Source: Nemertoderma westbladi
Taxonomy: Eukaryota; Xenacoelomorpha; Nemertodermatida; Nemertodermatidae
Length of the DNA: 25,693 nucleotides
NCBI GenBank assembly: GCA_032718475.1
Contig: JAUCBJ010005865.1
Span: forward strand, 1-25,693
Direction: 5' to 3'
Position 1 is the first letter of the stretch. Every line of letters begins with the position of its first letter. Under the pieces are notes generated by a model. The model was not told the origin of the DNA, made no database searches, and saw nothing but the letters and a program-made list of their open reading frames with translations. Position numbers and translations under genes: made by a program. Of the stretch, positions 1-9,132 are shown piece by piece.

Positions 1-129
1 GGAAAGAATTAAAATCAATGCCACGGAATCCTATGGTTAAATGGGTTAATTGTTTCCCTAGGTAATAAAATTACTCCTTTTATCGCAATTTTGAGGAACA
101 TTCGAGCGAAAAAGTACCAATATAAGAAT
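1..129. mobile_element. 3' part of a small TIR MITE (copy 1)
   Basis: This stretch resembles the second half of the complete element at 23201-23377. Both share AAAATCAATGC, an ATGGGTTA word, TTTCCCTAGG, a CTCCTTTTAT-like stretch, an ATTCGA word, AAAAAGT and a terminal AAGAAT. The left half lies outside the window. No protein is encoded, so it is a non-autonomous element or a remnant of one. Confidence 0.5.
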
Positions 130-201
130 ACAAATATATATATCGCGAATCTTGTATTCAAACTAAAGGGAACACAGAATGAATTAATTATATAATTTGG
201 T

Positions 202-435
202 TTGGGTTTCAAATGGCATATATATATTTACCATGTATTTTACGGTGAATCCGGAGAATCCCGCCATTTACAGGGGGTTGTATTCTACGATAAAACCGAA
301 CTCAATGAAGATTCCAAGCCCACACTGGAAGAAGTAATAAATAACTTTAATAATCAAATATCGATTGTGCGAGAAAAATTGTCATGTCATAACAAAATAA
401 TATTCTTACTATTTAACTGGAATGTGATGTTATAG
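202..435 (+). CDS. possible terminal exon of an unrecognised gene
   Basis: An open frame here reads like real protein over its middle part (GVVFYDKTELNEDSKPTLEE and onward, mixed acidic and amphipathic). It has no ATG start; the frame simply opens upstream. A plausible 3' splice site (CCATTTACAG) ends at 273, so the exon may start at 274 in phase 0. The stop is at 433-435, overlapping by 6 bp the stop end of the convergent CRELD2-like gene. An AATAAA lies inside the frame (about 336-341), which is unusual for coding sequence and weakens the call. I do not recognise the protein family. It could also be a chance ORF. Confidence 0.3.
   Translation: MGFKWHIYIYHVFYGESGESRHLQGVVFYDKTELNEDSKPTLEEVINNFNNQISIVREKLSCHNKIIFLLFNWNVML
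346..351 (-). terminator. candidate poly(A) signal (ATTAAA) for the CRELD2-like gene
   Basis: On the minus strand an ATTAAA hexamer lies about 80 bases past the stop codon of the CRELD2-like gene. ATTAAA is the commonest variant of AATAAA. No better hexamer was seen between the stop and this site. Confidence 0.35.
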
Positions 436-1716
436 TTCCGGATGTGTGTCCCTAGACGCAGAGTCTGTTGTGTCACCGTCGTCAGGACTATCAGAATTAG
501 TATCCATAGCAACGTGATCTGAGTGTCCACTATCACTGAGTCTATCTGTATCCAGGTCAACCGAGTCTTTATTGCCGCTGGATCCCTCTTCAGTATACTC
601 CTCAAACTCGTCCATCTCTACTGGTTTCTCTTTAACGCAGCGTCCCTCGTTGTCCAGGTAACCTGGGGCGCACCCCTGGCAACCACCAGCCCCGGCACTA
701 CCGCAAAGCGCGCACGCGTGATGGCAAACATTGCACTGGTAGGAACCGGGCGAGTTCACGCAATAGGTACCAGGTTGGCACGCTGAAACCTCGTCGCATT
801 CGTTCACGTCGACACACTCACCGCCGGCCTCGGACTCCCGGTAACCATGGTTGCAAGATAAGCAACCGGCGGACCCGCTCGTGTTGCAGGTCAGGCAGGA
901 TGAGTGGCAGGACAAACAACGGAAGGAGCCCTGAGTGTTACTGCAGTAGGTGGAGGAGTTTTCGCAAGATTCCGACTGTTCGCACTCATTTATATCGGCG
1001 CAGGAGAACCGACCTCCATCGAAGAATATCTTTTTGAAACCGCCAGCGCAATCATCGCAACCGGCGGCCGTACCGTTATCGCAACGCGACTTACATCCCG
1101 CGTGGCACGGCAGACACAAATCGGAGTGCGTGTCGATCTTATAGAACTTCCCTTCGCACTTTTCGCACAACTCCCCGGTGTAGCCGCTCTCGCACTCGCA
1201 CACTCCGGACCCTTTCCTACTTCCCGCCCCCTCGCACTTACCCCGACCGCTGCAAGGTTTATCAGCACCGCCCGGACATTCTTTACAGTCCGCACCGTAA
1301 TGATTTTCGCGACAACACAAACGGAAACGTTTGATACACAAATATTCCAACAAATCCTCTCGTTTTGTTTCAAAGAAGAATTCTTCTAAAGCCTCCTCCG
1401 CTCGTTCGACGAAGTGCGCACATTGGTACTCGTCTGTTTCGCATAATCCCTCCGTGATCTCCACAAATCGCAGTTCAGAGTTTCCGAATCCGTGCGATAA
1501 AGTCTTCTCCTCCCATGCTGTGTTGCCTCCTCCGAAACCAAGTTTATCCGTTCTCTTTAGGCCTGCCTCGAATCTTTCGGCCACGTCGCGACAGATTTTG
1601 CATTTCTCCTGCGGTTTCCGTAGAACTCCGTCGCTCAATCCAAACAAAGACGTGGATATTTGCAATATAATTGTAAATACAAACAGGCAATTAACATAGT
1701 TCAACATGGCCGTCAA
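430..1716 (-). CDS. CRELD2: CRELD2-like ER protein, single exon
   Basis: The frame encodes 428 residues and starts with a hydrophobic signal peptide (about residues 1-26). The N-terminal CRELD domain has a CKIC (CXXC) motif at 39-42, matching the CXXC to which a disulphide-isomerase-like activity has been attributed in the family. It also has the hallmark GGGNTAWEEKTL from residue 62. Then follow laminin/EGF-type cysteine repeats, furin-like CxxC repeats and two calcium-binding EGF modules (DINEC and DVNEC). An acidic tail ends in HPEL. There is no C-terminal membrane pair, which separates CRELD2 from membrane-bound CRELD1. Vertebrate CRELD2 ends in an REDL-type ER-retention signal, and HPEL may play the same role (inference). 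The whole gene lies on one exon, whereas vertebrate CRELD genes have many. Codon use is far GC-richer than the flanks. Known role: ER-stress-inducible chaperone-like factor. Confidence 0.9.
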   Translation of the reverse strand: MTAMLNYVNCLFVFTIILQISTSLFGLSDGVLRKPQEKCKICRDVAERFEAGLKRTDKLGFGGGNTAWEEKTLSHGFGNSELRFVEITEGLCETDEYQCAHFVERAEEALEEFFFETKREDLLEYLCIKRFRLCCRENHYGADCKECPGGADKPCSGRGKCEGAGSRKGSGVCECESGYTGELCEKCEGKFYKIDTHSDLCLPCHAGCKSRCDNGTAAGCDDCAGGFKKIFFDGGRFSCADINECEQSESCENSSTYCSNTQGSFRCLSCHSSCLTCNTSGSAGCLSCNHGYRESEAGGECVDVNECDEVSACQPGTYCVNSPGSYQCNVCHHACALCGSAGAGGCQGCAPGYLDNEGRCVKEKPVEMDEFEEYTEEGSSGNKDSVDLDTDRLSDSGHSDHVAMDTNSDSPDDGDTTDSASRDTHPEL

Positions 1717-2202
1717 TAAAAATGATTATTGAACAATTATATTTATTTTATTTACATATCACAAACAATACTTTTCTGCGCGTAATAATCACACTCACAC
1801 TGAAAACCGAGAGATCAGGCTTTAGCTTGAAGATGTTCATAATTCTGAATCCACACCACGTGTTCCTAACATTTGTAGATTGTTAATTGGTTGATTTCAG
1901 CTGGTAGCTATGGGCAACAACAAACTAGGCAATGAGAGATCAGGATTATTATTATTATATTTTGAACTCATCCATGCCTAAAACACGTCAGAAGTTTTGA
2001 TCGCGTCTGCATTAATTTATGGGCAAACGCAAAAGTAAGGCGCGCGGCGTAATATGAACTATCGCGCGCCTGTAGTGTATGTAGTATTGTCGCTGTGACG
2101 TTTACTGTAAAATCTGATCGTAAACTCAATTTGTTTGACGACGTCGTTCATAAGAAGTCTTTCAGATTTAGGAATCATTTTATTATCTTTGATATACGAT
2201 GA
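1717..2202 (-). promoter_or_regulatory. upstream region of the CRELD2-like gene
   Basis: This gene-free stretch precedes the start codon at 1716. It holds a CACGTG E-box (1857-1862, overlapping CCACG at 1856-1860) and a reverse CCAAT box (1886-1890). They are about 23 bases apart, so this is not the CCAAT-N9-CCACG ER-stress element. A GC-rich hairpin, AGGCGCGC with GCGCGCCT, lies at 2038-2071, and a GACGTC core near 2135-2150. Calling it a promoter is inference from position. Confidence 0.3.
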
Positions 2203-2324
2203 ATGACCCGTTATACAGTATATAGTGTCATTTTAATATGACGGACCCCCCCCCCCCCCCCCCCCCCCCATCCTCTCAAAAATTTTCAACTAATCTTTAT
2301 CATACTGTTTGAAATTTGAAACAC
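2203..2324 (+). mobile_element. fragment of the TA-type fold-back MITE (left arm)
   Basis: From ATGACCC at 2203 the sequence follows the left arm of the element that starts at 13191. The shared order is TATAGTGTCATTTT, then CGGACCCC with a long C run (about 2246-2269), then AATCTTTATCATA and GAAATTTGAAACAC. The terminal CACC and the other arm are missing, so this is a truncated copy. Confidence 0.7.
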
Positions 2325-2690
2325 CGTACTATATTATGCAATTTATATGATTACTCAATTATAATTTTAACTTTCTGGATGGAGGAAGTTGGAATTTGTG
2401 GGGCGAACCACTAATGTATACGAGCTTACCAACACTCTATGGGCCTGTTGTTCAAACTGAAAGTACATCTTTAACTAAAAAAAATAAAATACCGATTTAT
2501 ATCCATTTATATATCTTAAATATTACTTTGGTTAAATGGCCATTTATATTAAATAGTTTGCGGTTGTTTAAATCATTTAAAATGTACATTTAACTAACTG
2601 GCCATTTAGAACCTTACCTTAAGTGTACACTTAATCACAACAAGTACTTAAAACTTGCATATGGACTTTAAGCAACTACACTTCGTTCTG
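2325..2690. other. AT-rich intergenic stretch, no gene seen
   Basis: The only frame here (2396-2593) is short and of low complexity. Several TGGCCATTTA-like words recur around 2538-2610, suggesting decayed repeat sequence. No RNA gene or domain was recognised. Confidence 0.5.
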
Positions 2691-2699
2691 GCCATATCA

Positions 2700-2880
2700 A
2701 AAAAACATATCTCTCTGGAGGTCGTAGGTTCGATCCCAGCATTGGGGCCAGGGAGTTTTCGTTTCGATACGAATACTATAATAGGGCCTAGAGCCTAGAC
2801 AGGACGGATATCTACCTTGCACCATTAAATGGTAGCTAAATGAGTAGGCCTACCTACCAGTTTCCACTGGGGAGTATTTA
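2700..2880 (+). repeat. possible tRNA-derived SINE
   Basis: GGTTCGATCCC at 2727-2737 is a good RNA polymerase III B-box, set in a GGTCGTAGGTTCGATCCC context like a tRNA T-arm. No convincing A-box or tRNA cloverleaf surrounds it. The sequence after it is unique-looking with short hairpins such as ACCATTAAATGGT. A SINE or its remnant is the likeliest reading, not a functional tRNA. Confidence 0.35.
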
Positions 2881-3611
2881 TGGGTAGACCGCACTGGAAA
2901 TACGTCGTCAGAATCTGTACGTTATCCCTGGTCGAACAGCCTAATAATGTCAGAGAGATGGAGTGTCAGACACATGATATGTTATATGTTATGTTATGCA
3001 GTGCACAAAAATAAGTTGGTGCCAGTTCCCAATAATAAGGGCAACCTAACACTCTATGGATCCTTTTGTGGAATCTCATTGATCTCGATTGTGGCAAAGC
3101 TATACAATAGAATTCTATTAAATCGCAGCTGGGACTCCATTGACGTAACTATCAGAATGGCTTCCGTAAAGGTCGCGGTACCACGGGGCCCATTATGACG
3201 CTTAGAGGGATAATTTAAGAGTTATGAAAAATAAACAGTTATATCCTTACTGTTATCTTTGTTTTACTTCTTCAAGGCCTTCGATTTACTCTCTCGATCA
3301 AGTATGTGCAGCATATGCAGCATGTGCAGCATACTAGCATTATATGGGGTTCCTGAGGTAATTATGAAGCAATCAGATCACTATACGATGGCTCGACGAC
3401 TTTTGTGTCTTCCATTATTGATGATTACACTGATCCATTCGAATTTTTATTCAGCCAATTACCTAACTGAACTACTGTAGACTTTGCTGTTTACTTAGGA
3501 GTACTCTCAGAATCACTAGAGTGATCACAACGGTCCCTCGGCTCATTAGAACAGGCTGCTTCTAGTGTTTTTTTTGGGGGGTTTTCTAGTGTTGGTTTTT
3601 TGGCGAATTAA

Positions 3612-4050
3612 TATCTCGCCTCAATGTTAAATTCTCAATTTAGGGAAAGGAGCAGGTTACAGTGGCACGTTATTTTAACCAACACAATAAACTAAACACA
3701 ATAGAACAGGTTCCCCAGTTTTATTTTTGAGAGTAATCATCTGTTATTTGCGTCGAATTTCCCCTGGGTAGGGATGCTTTTTTATTGCGTCTAGTTTCCT
3801 CCCCTATCTGGAAAAGTCAAAAATGTGAACAGTTAACTTTGCAGATAGGGGGGGAGGGGGGGGGGGAACGGACGCAATAAAAATTCATCCCTCTCCTTGG
3901 GAAATTGGACGCAAATAACAGCTGAATAGTCTCAAAAATAAAACTGTTACCTGTTCTATTGTGCTTAGTTTATTGTTTTGGTTAACATAACGTGCCACTT
4001 TAACCTTATTGCCATTCCCTAAATTGAGAATTTAACATTGAGGCGGGATA
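3612..4050. mobile_element. 439-bp palindromic MITE flanked by TTAA
   Basis: Two arms of about 200 bases are inverted copies. The left begins TATCTCGCCTCAATGTTAAA and the right ends with the complement of TATCCCGCCTCAATGTTAAA. TTAA flanks both sides (3608-3611 and 4051-4054). The loop carries a G-rich tract near 3846-3870. A TTAA duplication is typical of piggyBac- and Kolobok-type mobilisation, but the autonomous partner is not in this window. It interrupts the old LINE copy where intact copies read TTATTAACTCC. Confidence 0.8.
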
Positions 4051-4298
4051 TTAATTAGCTAAGATGAGATTTGCGTCCAGTTTCCCCCCTGTCTCTAACT
4101 TTGATAGAACTAAGGAAATGTATGATCGTAAGCATAAGCTCTAAGGATGGTGTGATTGAGCATTGAGCACTTATACGACTGTTACCTCGATCCAAAAATC
4201 AAATGAGTACCTTCGAATAGGTAAAGGAAAGCCATGGGCAGCATTGAATGCCCTTTCAAGGATTTGGAAGTCAAACATAATAGATCGGAAAATTAAGG

Positions 4299-4963
4299 GG
4301 GGGGGGGGGGGGGGGGTGGTCACCCTCAGTCTGTTTCCCGGTGTAAAACTTTAGGTAATTTCACGGTAATTTTACGGTACCTGATTTCACTTTTTTCGAT
4401 AAGTTGTTTCCTTCTCGAGTTATGATAACATTTGTAATTTTCACCCAATAATTGAAGTTGGTGCAGCACCAGTTTTGACACCAAAAAAGACCCATAAAAA
4501 ACCAAAAAGTTAGAAATATTTTGCTATTTTTGGAATCAGCACCAAAATTACCCTATAGGTAGAAAAACCAAAAAGAAGATCATTTTTTAAAATAATAGAA
4601 AAGTATTAAATTTCGGGTGCATATTGTTTGATCCCTTGTAATCAGGAGGAAATTTTAATATCGTTTTTCTAGCATTGGATATTTTGGGACACTTTCTCTA
4701 TCTACTTTTTATCTACTCTACCGATTTTCGTTCTGTTTGCCTATTATCTAGATAAATATTCCTCGAAAATTGCGTTGACAGAATTTTGAAAAAATTTTTC
4801 TAATAAATGCAGAATTAAAATTATGTAAAATGACAATTTTTCAAACTTTGGGTAAAAATTACAAATGTTACCATTTTTTAAGATACGGAATCACCATAAA
4901 AGTTTACATCGGAAAACACATAAAAATATTTTCGAACAAAAAAAACTAGGGGTGAAACCCCTC
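4299..4963. mobile_element. about 660-bp inverted-repeat insertion in the old LINE
   Basis: Intact LINE copies read CGGAAACTTAAGGTCCGG here. This copy has the first half up to 4298 and resumes at about 4964. The inserted DNA starts with a G run of about 18 (from 4299) and ends in GGGGTGAAACCCCTC. Internal arms match in inverted form: AACATTTGTAATTTTCACCC (about 4428-4447) against GGGTAAAAATTACAAATGTT (4851-4870). The flanks read TTAA on the left and TCAA on the right, fitting a TTAA target site with one change. Exact ends are uncertain by a few bases. Confidence 0.65.
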
Positions 4964-5268
4964 AAGGTTAGATTATTTAAAGCAGCAGTAGAACCAGTAT
5001 ACTCCTATCTTGGGAATACATGCTTGGCTCTAAATGCTAAAGACATCAAATCTCTCGATGACACATAACACGAGGATGCTACTACTGTAGGGTTCAATGT
5101 GTCAAGTAGTACATTGCCCACAACCAGGCAATATAGAACATTGTGTTGGGGGTGTCTCGTTGGTCCCTCAAATTTGATACTTGAACAAAGCTGCCTCTGC
5201 TTCGCTATTTTTAATAGTCCTATTTTAATGTGCATTCCTGAGTTTGAGATGTTTAGTGATGACATCAG

Positions 5269-5420
5269 GCAATGACGCTCCTACAGTATATGAGGTTGTG
5301 GTAGTCAATGACGCTCCTACATTGTATGAGGTTGAGGTAGACAATGACGTTCCTACAGTGTGTGAGGTGAGGTAGTCAATGACGCTCCTTACAGTGTATG
5401 AGGTTGAGGTAAACAATACG
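5269..5420. repeat. 36-bp minisatellite, about four copies
   Basis: The unit is CAATGACGCTCCTACAGT followed by a GTATGAGGTTGAGGTAGT-like half. It recurs four times with small indels. Because 36 is divisible by three, the minus strand carries a repetitive frame of 12-residue units (SYTVGASL-like). I treat that frame as a by-product, because it has no sensible start and no flanking protein. Confidence 0.75.
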
Positions 5421-5915
5421 TTTTGTAGATCTTCTCGAGATGTTATCACTCTGCAGGACCTTCGTTTTGAAGGAGTCTAACAAAACTAAATCGATCATTG
5501 TGATTCGTAAGATACTTGCAATATAGGAGTGCCCGAACTTTGTCGGTCATAACTATAATTTTGATTTGGGGACGAGATTAATGTGGCTTGAGTGCAAATA
5601 TGTTGGAATGGACCTAAACTGTATACAGTAGTAGTTCCACTCAGTTCAAATCAAATGATGTTGATCACACCATCTGCTACATTTTGCGCTTTGTTAACCC
5701 GAAATATTGTCTGTACTGTAGGCCTACTGGATTGGATATACAGTAGGCCAACTACTGTAACAATACAGTTGGGCTTTCTCTCGTGCATTATACAGTAATT
5801 AGTTATGAACTACAATAATTTTTATCTTCAATTTATTTGTAAAAATATAATATTAATAAGACAGATAGAGTAATTTGAATATGTGAAATCATCTACAACA
5901 AACTAGAACTAAACC
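5421..5915. other. intergenic stretch before the GT47 gene, no gene seen
   Basis: Only short frames occur. The region is rich in TACTGTA/TACAGTA words and holds one GTAGGCCTAC palindrome near 5718. No TATA box was convincing. The 5' untranslated region and promoter of the GT47 gene must lie here or in an unseen upstream exon. Confidence 0.4.
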
Positions 5916-7710
5916 ATGTCAGCACGCAAGAAAGTGAAGTATTTATTCGCATTATTGTTATTGATATATGGAACTATCTTCTTTATTTACTTGTTTAATG
6001 CGAGGAAGATATTACAAGTGGATAAAATAATTTCGAAAACTGTTCATTCTTTTACCCTTAGTACGAATATTGAAGTCATTGGGGGATATATGAACCATAC
6101 ACCAATTGATTTGTGTCCTGTGGATCTATCCAATATATCAAACATAAGCTCGACACATAATAATCCCAGCCCTTATAAAATATATATACTGGACTTACCA
6201 CCAACATTTAATCACGAATTGGTTCGTTGTATTACTGAACTATATAAACCGAAATTGTGTTTCAACCCCACCTACTGTGGATTTGGTCCGTTACTTAGCA
6301 TGGAGCCCGAAAAACATAGTACATAAGTACATACGCGATACCTGGCAGTTCTCTCTGGAGGTAATTATGCACAATAAACTCATTCACAGTCACTACCGTA
6401 CCCTTGACCCTGCCGAAGCGGATGTGTTCTATATACCGTATTACTCTGGCCTAGATTGTTTCTGCAATCGTAATTCTCAAGAAACTCTAAACAAACACAT
6501 CAGTGATATTTTATCTTACGTTCACCGAATTTCTCGACGTTATGATAAAGTCATAAACGTTATGGCATTGGGAAAGATACAGCGCGAGCATTACCAACCA
6601 GAATGCCCTCTACTAATGCACCGCCTTGCGAATGATGTGGTTTACATTGGCATAGAAGAAGAAAGCGATCCTCAAATCAGTAGGAATGTCGTTCCAGAAA
6701 TTCGTTTACAGAAAGTCCGGTGCCGTTAATGTTGATTATATTAAATATTTCCAAATGTTATCATCAGTTTTTATATTGATACTAGGCCTACTTCAATGAT
6801 CTTTAACACAAAATCAATTTTAAGAAATTCCAACAATAATAATTTCACACTTCCTTATTGCCATTTTTTACCGAGCTCAGTAGATTGTAAATTTAAATTG
6901 AAAAAAACTTTCGGTATCAAAAAAAAATACAGTATTAGGCCTTTCTGATTGTATTTATATGGTTGTACAGTACAGTATATACTAAATAACATTCTGGATC
7001 GATATTCTTCTACTGTATTTCTATCACCAGAACGAAAAATTACCGGAAATATCAAACACGCAATGATCGTGGCACCATACCCTTCCTACATCCATATAAA
7101 CAGTCACGCATTGGGAATCCCATCGTTCGTAAACCAATGGAAACGCAGAATCATGTTGTTCCTTGCCGCGGGTGAACGCCGATCAAACCCGTTCCGATCA
7201 CAAATACTCGACCAATTCGCTGAAAGTAAAACCAGAAGTAGTTACTACGAGGTTGCTTCGGGGCTACTGAACGCCAGCAGTCTGGAGCGAGTGTGGCTCG
7301 TAACAAACGAGTGTCAAGGAAGACATAAACACATCACCATAGATTGGATGAGACGCTCTGTTTTCTGTCTTCAACCACCTGGAGACTCTCCAACACGTAA
7401 ATCTTTCTACGACGCCCTACAAAGTGGATGCATTCCGGTTATATACCAACACCCCCACGCACAGACCAATCACTACCCTTTCCGGGACAGAATAACTTAT
7501 CCACAATTTACCGTTACCATACCAACGGATGTAGAAGATGCTTTAACCTACGTGCGTATGATTCCAAGCGATAAGGTACAAATAATGCAAGAGAAGGGTA
7601 AGAAAGCCATGAAGCAACTGCAGTACAGTTGGCCAATAAGCGACCAAGAACATACGGATGCTGTAGGAAGCATACTCAAAGAAATAGGGAAAAAGCATCT
7701 CTATTTGTGA
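5916..7710 (+). CDS. GT47 exostosin-family glycosyltransferase (MUR3-like), one intron, one frameshift
   Basis: The protein starts with a short basic segment and one membrane helix (about residues 8-28), the layout of a Golgi type II enzyme. The exostosin domain begins at YILDLPPTFN (90-99). It continues after the break with TLDPAEADVFYIPYYSGLD, then APYPSYIH, and ends with the diagnostic FCLQPPGDSPTRKSFYDALQ and SGCIPVIY. This order matches the plant xyloglucan galactosyltransferase MUR3/KATAMARI group more closely than animal EXT1/EXT2. The frame changes by one base near 6309-6325; an A5 run at 6310-6314 with one extra A would explain it. A phase-1 intron fits 6680-7030 (donor GTAGGA, acceptor TATCACCAG). 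With that, about 480 residues result. It may be a sequencing indel in a live gene or an early pseudogene. The sugar substrate cannot be told. Confidence 0.8.
6680..7030 (+). other. predicted intron of the GT47 gene
   Basis: The two coding parts are in the same frame number, but stop codons and non-protein-like sequence separate them. The acceptor TTTCTATCACCAG at 7030 has a pyrimidine-rich lead. Of the phase-1 donors available, GTAGGA at 6680 keeps the GIEEESDPQI block intact and joins it to RKITGNIKHAMIVAPYPSY. A donor at a GTTTAC near 6706 is an alternative. Confidence 0.55.
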
Positions 7711-7939
7711 TTCGCTCCAAATTGCTAATAACTGTGATTACATAACAGGTACTGGTATGTAATACGACATGATCTACAGTACATTTACTACTGTAAACAA
7801 ATAACAGGGTAACCATTTAAACTACTGTACTCCGGTCCGGTGTAACCATTTCATGTCTTCAGTAATGTAGTAATTAAAGTAAAAATGTAAATAGTTAAAG
7901 GTGAACAAATATGAAATGTTCTGCTCATCATATCCATAT
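7711..7939. other. 3' flank of the GT47 gene
   Basis: No AATAAA hexamer was found close to the stop. AT-rich sequence with TACTGTA words follows. Confidence 0.4.
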
Positions 7940-8890
7940 ACATATATAGTAACATTACTATGACTTTATGCCATGATAATTAATAATTAATAATCATACT
8001 GTATGATGTCTATGCTGTGCTACAGTATGTAATGCTATACAATGACAATGACGTGATATTCCTTAGTGTGCTACTGTATGTCGGGTATTACATGTATACT
8101 GTATGCCTAGCCAATGCGATACTTAAAACCATTCTGTGCAATGGCCCTAATATAGGCCAACAACTGTACCTTGCCCTTGATATCATGTACAATGATATGA
8201 TGTCATAGACCATGCTATGCTGTGCTTTGTAAGTATCATTATGCTACTCTATATCGTACCATGATGTTCTGTAACCATGAATTGCAGCACAGTCATTGGC
8301 CTACAATGCCGTGACATGCGATAATTTTGACATTCTATGACGCGACATTCCTATTATATTTTCCCGGACATGTTATGTTATATGCTATGCCACTATTGGT
8401 GGCATGCCGCAGTAGCCAATAAATGTAATGTACCTTCTATGGCGTGATATGACGTGGTATGGCTATGTCATATGGAATAATGTCATACTGTACTAGCCGT
8501 GACATGCCACGTTGTGCTACAGAATACTACCAATGGCATACAGTAGCATGCCACACCATATCGTAATGTCATCTACACTTGTGAAATTAAATGCATATCA
8601 TATACCATACCATGCGCATCCATTCGGTGACCGTGGCATGCTATGCTGTACCATGGTGATGTGCCATACTGTACAATGATGATGTGCCGTGCTATACGAT
8701 ATCCCATGTTATCTATCATGTTTTATGACTTTATACAGTATGCCTCACTAAGATTACCATGCCTACAAGCTGATGCAATGCGATGCACGACACGCGTGTT
8801 ACTATGTCAAATTCCAGTAATACTCCCTTATAGTATAGGCCTAGCATTGGTTCAACTGATGACGCGCTATTCCATAAAAAGATCCCAAAA
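7940..8890. repeat. cryptically simple region rich in ATG/CATG/TATG words
   Basis: For about 950 bases the DNA is dominated by short words such as CATGCTATG, ATGCCATG, CATGACATG, ATGATATGATG and TACTGTATG, without a fixed repeat period. Frames through it (for example 8017-8208 and 8643-8897) are short and compositionally odd, so they are not called as genes. It looks like a decayed minisatellite or slippage-prone DNA. Confidence 0.5.
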
Positions 8891-9132
8891 GTTGTAAACA
8901 AACGGTTGAAAAATATCCATTCCTTCTAAATAGCCATGTATAACTATCTCAGTAAATAACAATCACAACAACTTTTATCAGATATTTTTTATCAGAGTAA
9001 TGCCATTTGACATACTGTATAACATGTGTTTATTGGTATTTTACTTATTGTTCAGGTAACATACTGTAGATGTAGGTTTAAGTACTGTAAGTAACTGAGG
9101 ACCTCGGATAGTGGGATCAGTTATCGAGTTAT

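Larger units (their letters stand above)
3004..5204 (+). mobile_element. old, broken LINE copy (same family as 17633-19047), cut by two MITEs
   Basis: Segments 3004-3570, 4090-4298 and 4964-5204 match in order the reverse transcriptase region of the two younger copies. Landmarks are AATAAGTTGGTGCCAGTTCC (3011 onward), a decayed FFKAF block near 3270, the CTGCTTCTAGTG block near 3560, the GGCAGCATTGAATGCC block near 4240 and the GCAGCAGTAGAACCAGT block near 4985. Stops and shifts are frequent, so it encodes nothing. Two palindromic MITEs interrupt it at 3612-4050 and about 4299-4963. Its divergence relative to the near-identical pair further right marks it as the older insertion. Confidence 0.8.

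Noticed and set aside
904-1389. 161-codon plus-strand ORF across the CRELD2-like gene
   Set aside because: Mirror frame of a GC-rich cysteine-repeat gene; no domain and no start context of its own.
1856-1890. ER-stress element (CCAAT-N9-CCACG) upstream of the CRELD2-like gene
   Set aside because: Both half-sites exist, but they are about 23 bases apart and wrongly arranged for the consensus.
2727-2737. tRNA gene suggested by a perfect-looking B-box
   Set aside because: No cloverleaf, A-box or acceptor stem could be drawn around it; a SINE remnant fits better.
6287-6299. A 13-base GT...AG mini-intron explaining the GT47 frame change
   Set aside because: Far shorter than introns that animals can splice; an indel in the A5 run just downstream gives a smoother protein.
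8643-8897. 84-codon ORF in the ATG-rich patch
   Set aside because: The composition follows the simple-sequence words (M, Y, C, P runs); not protein-like.
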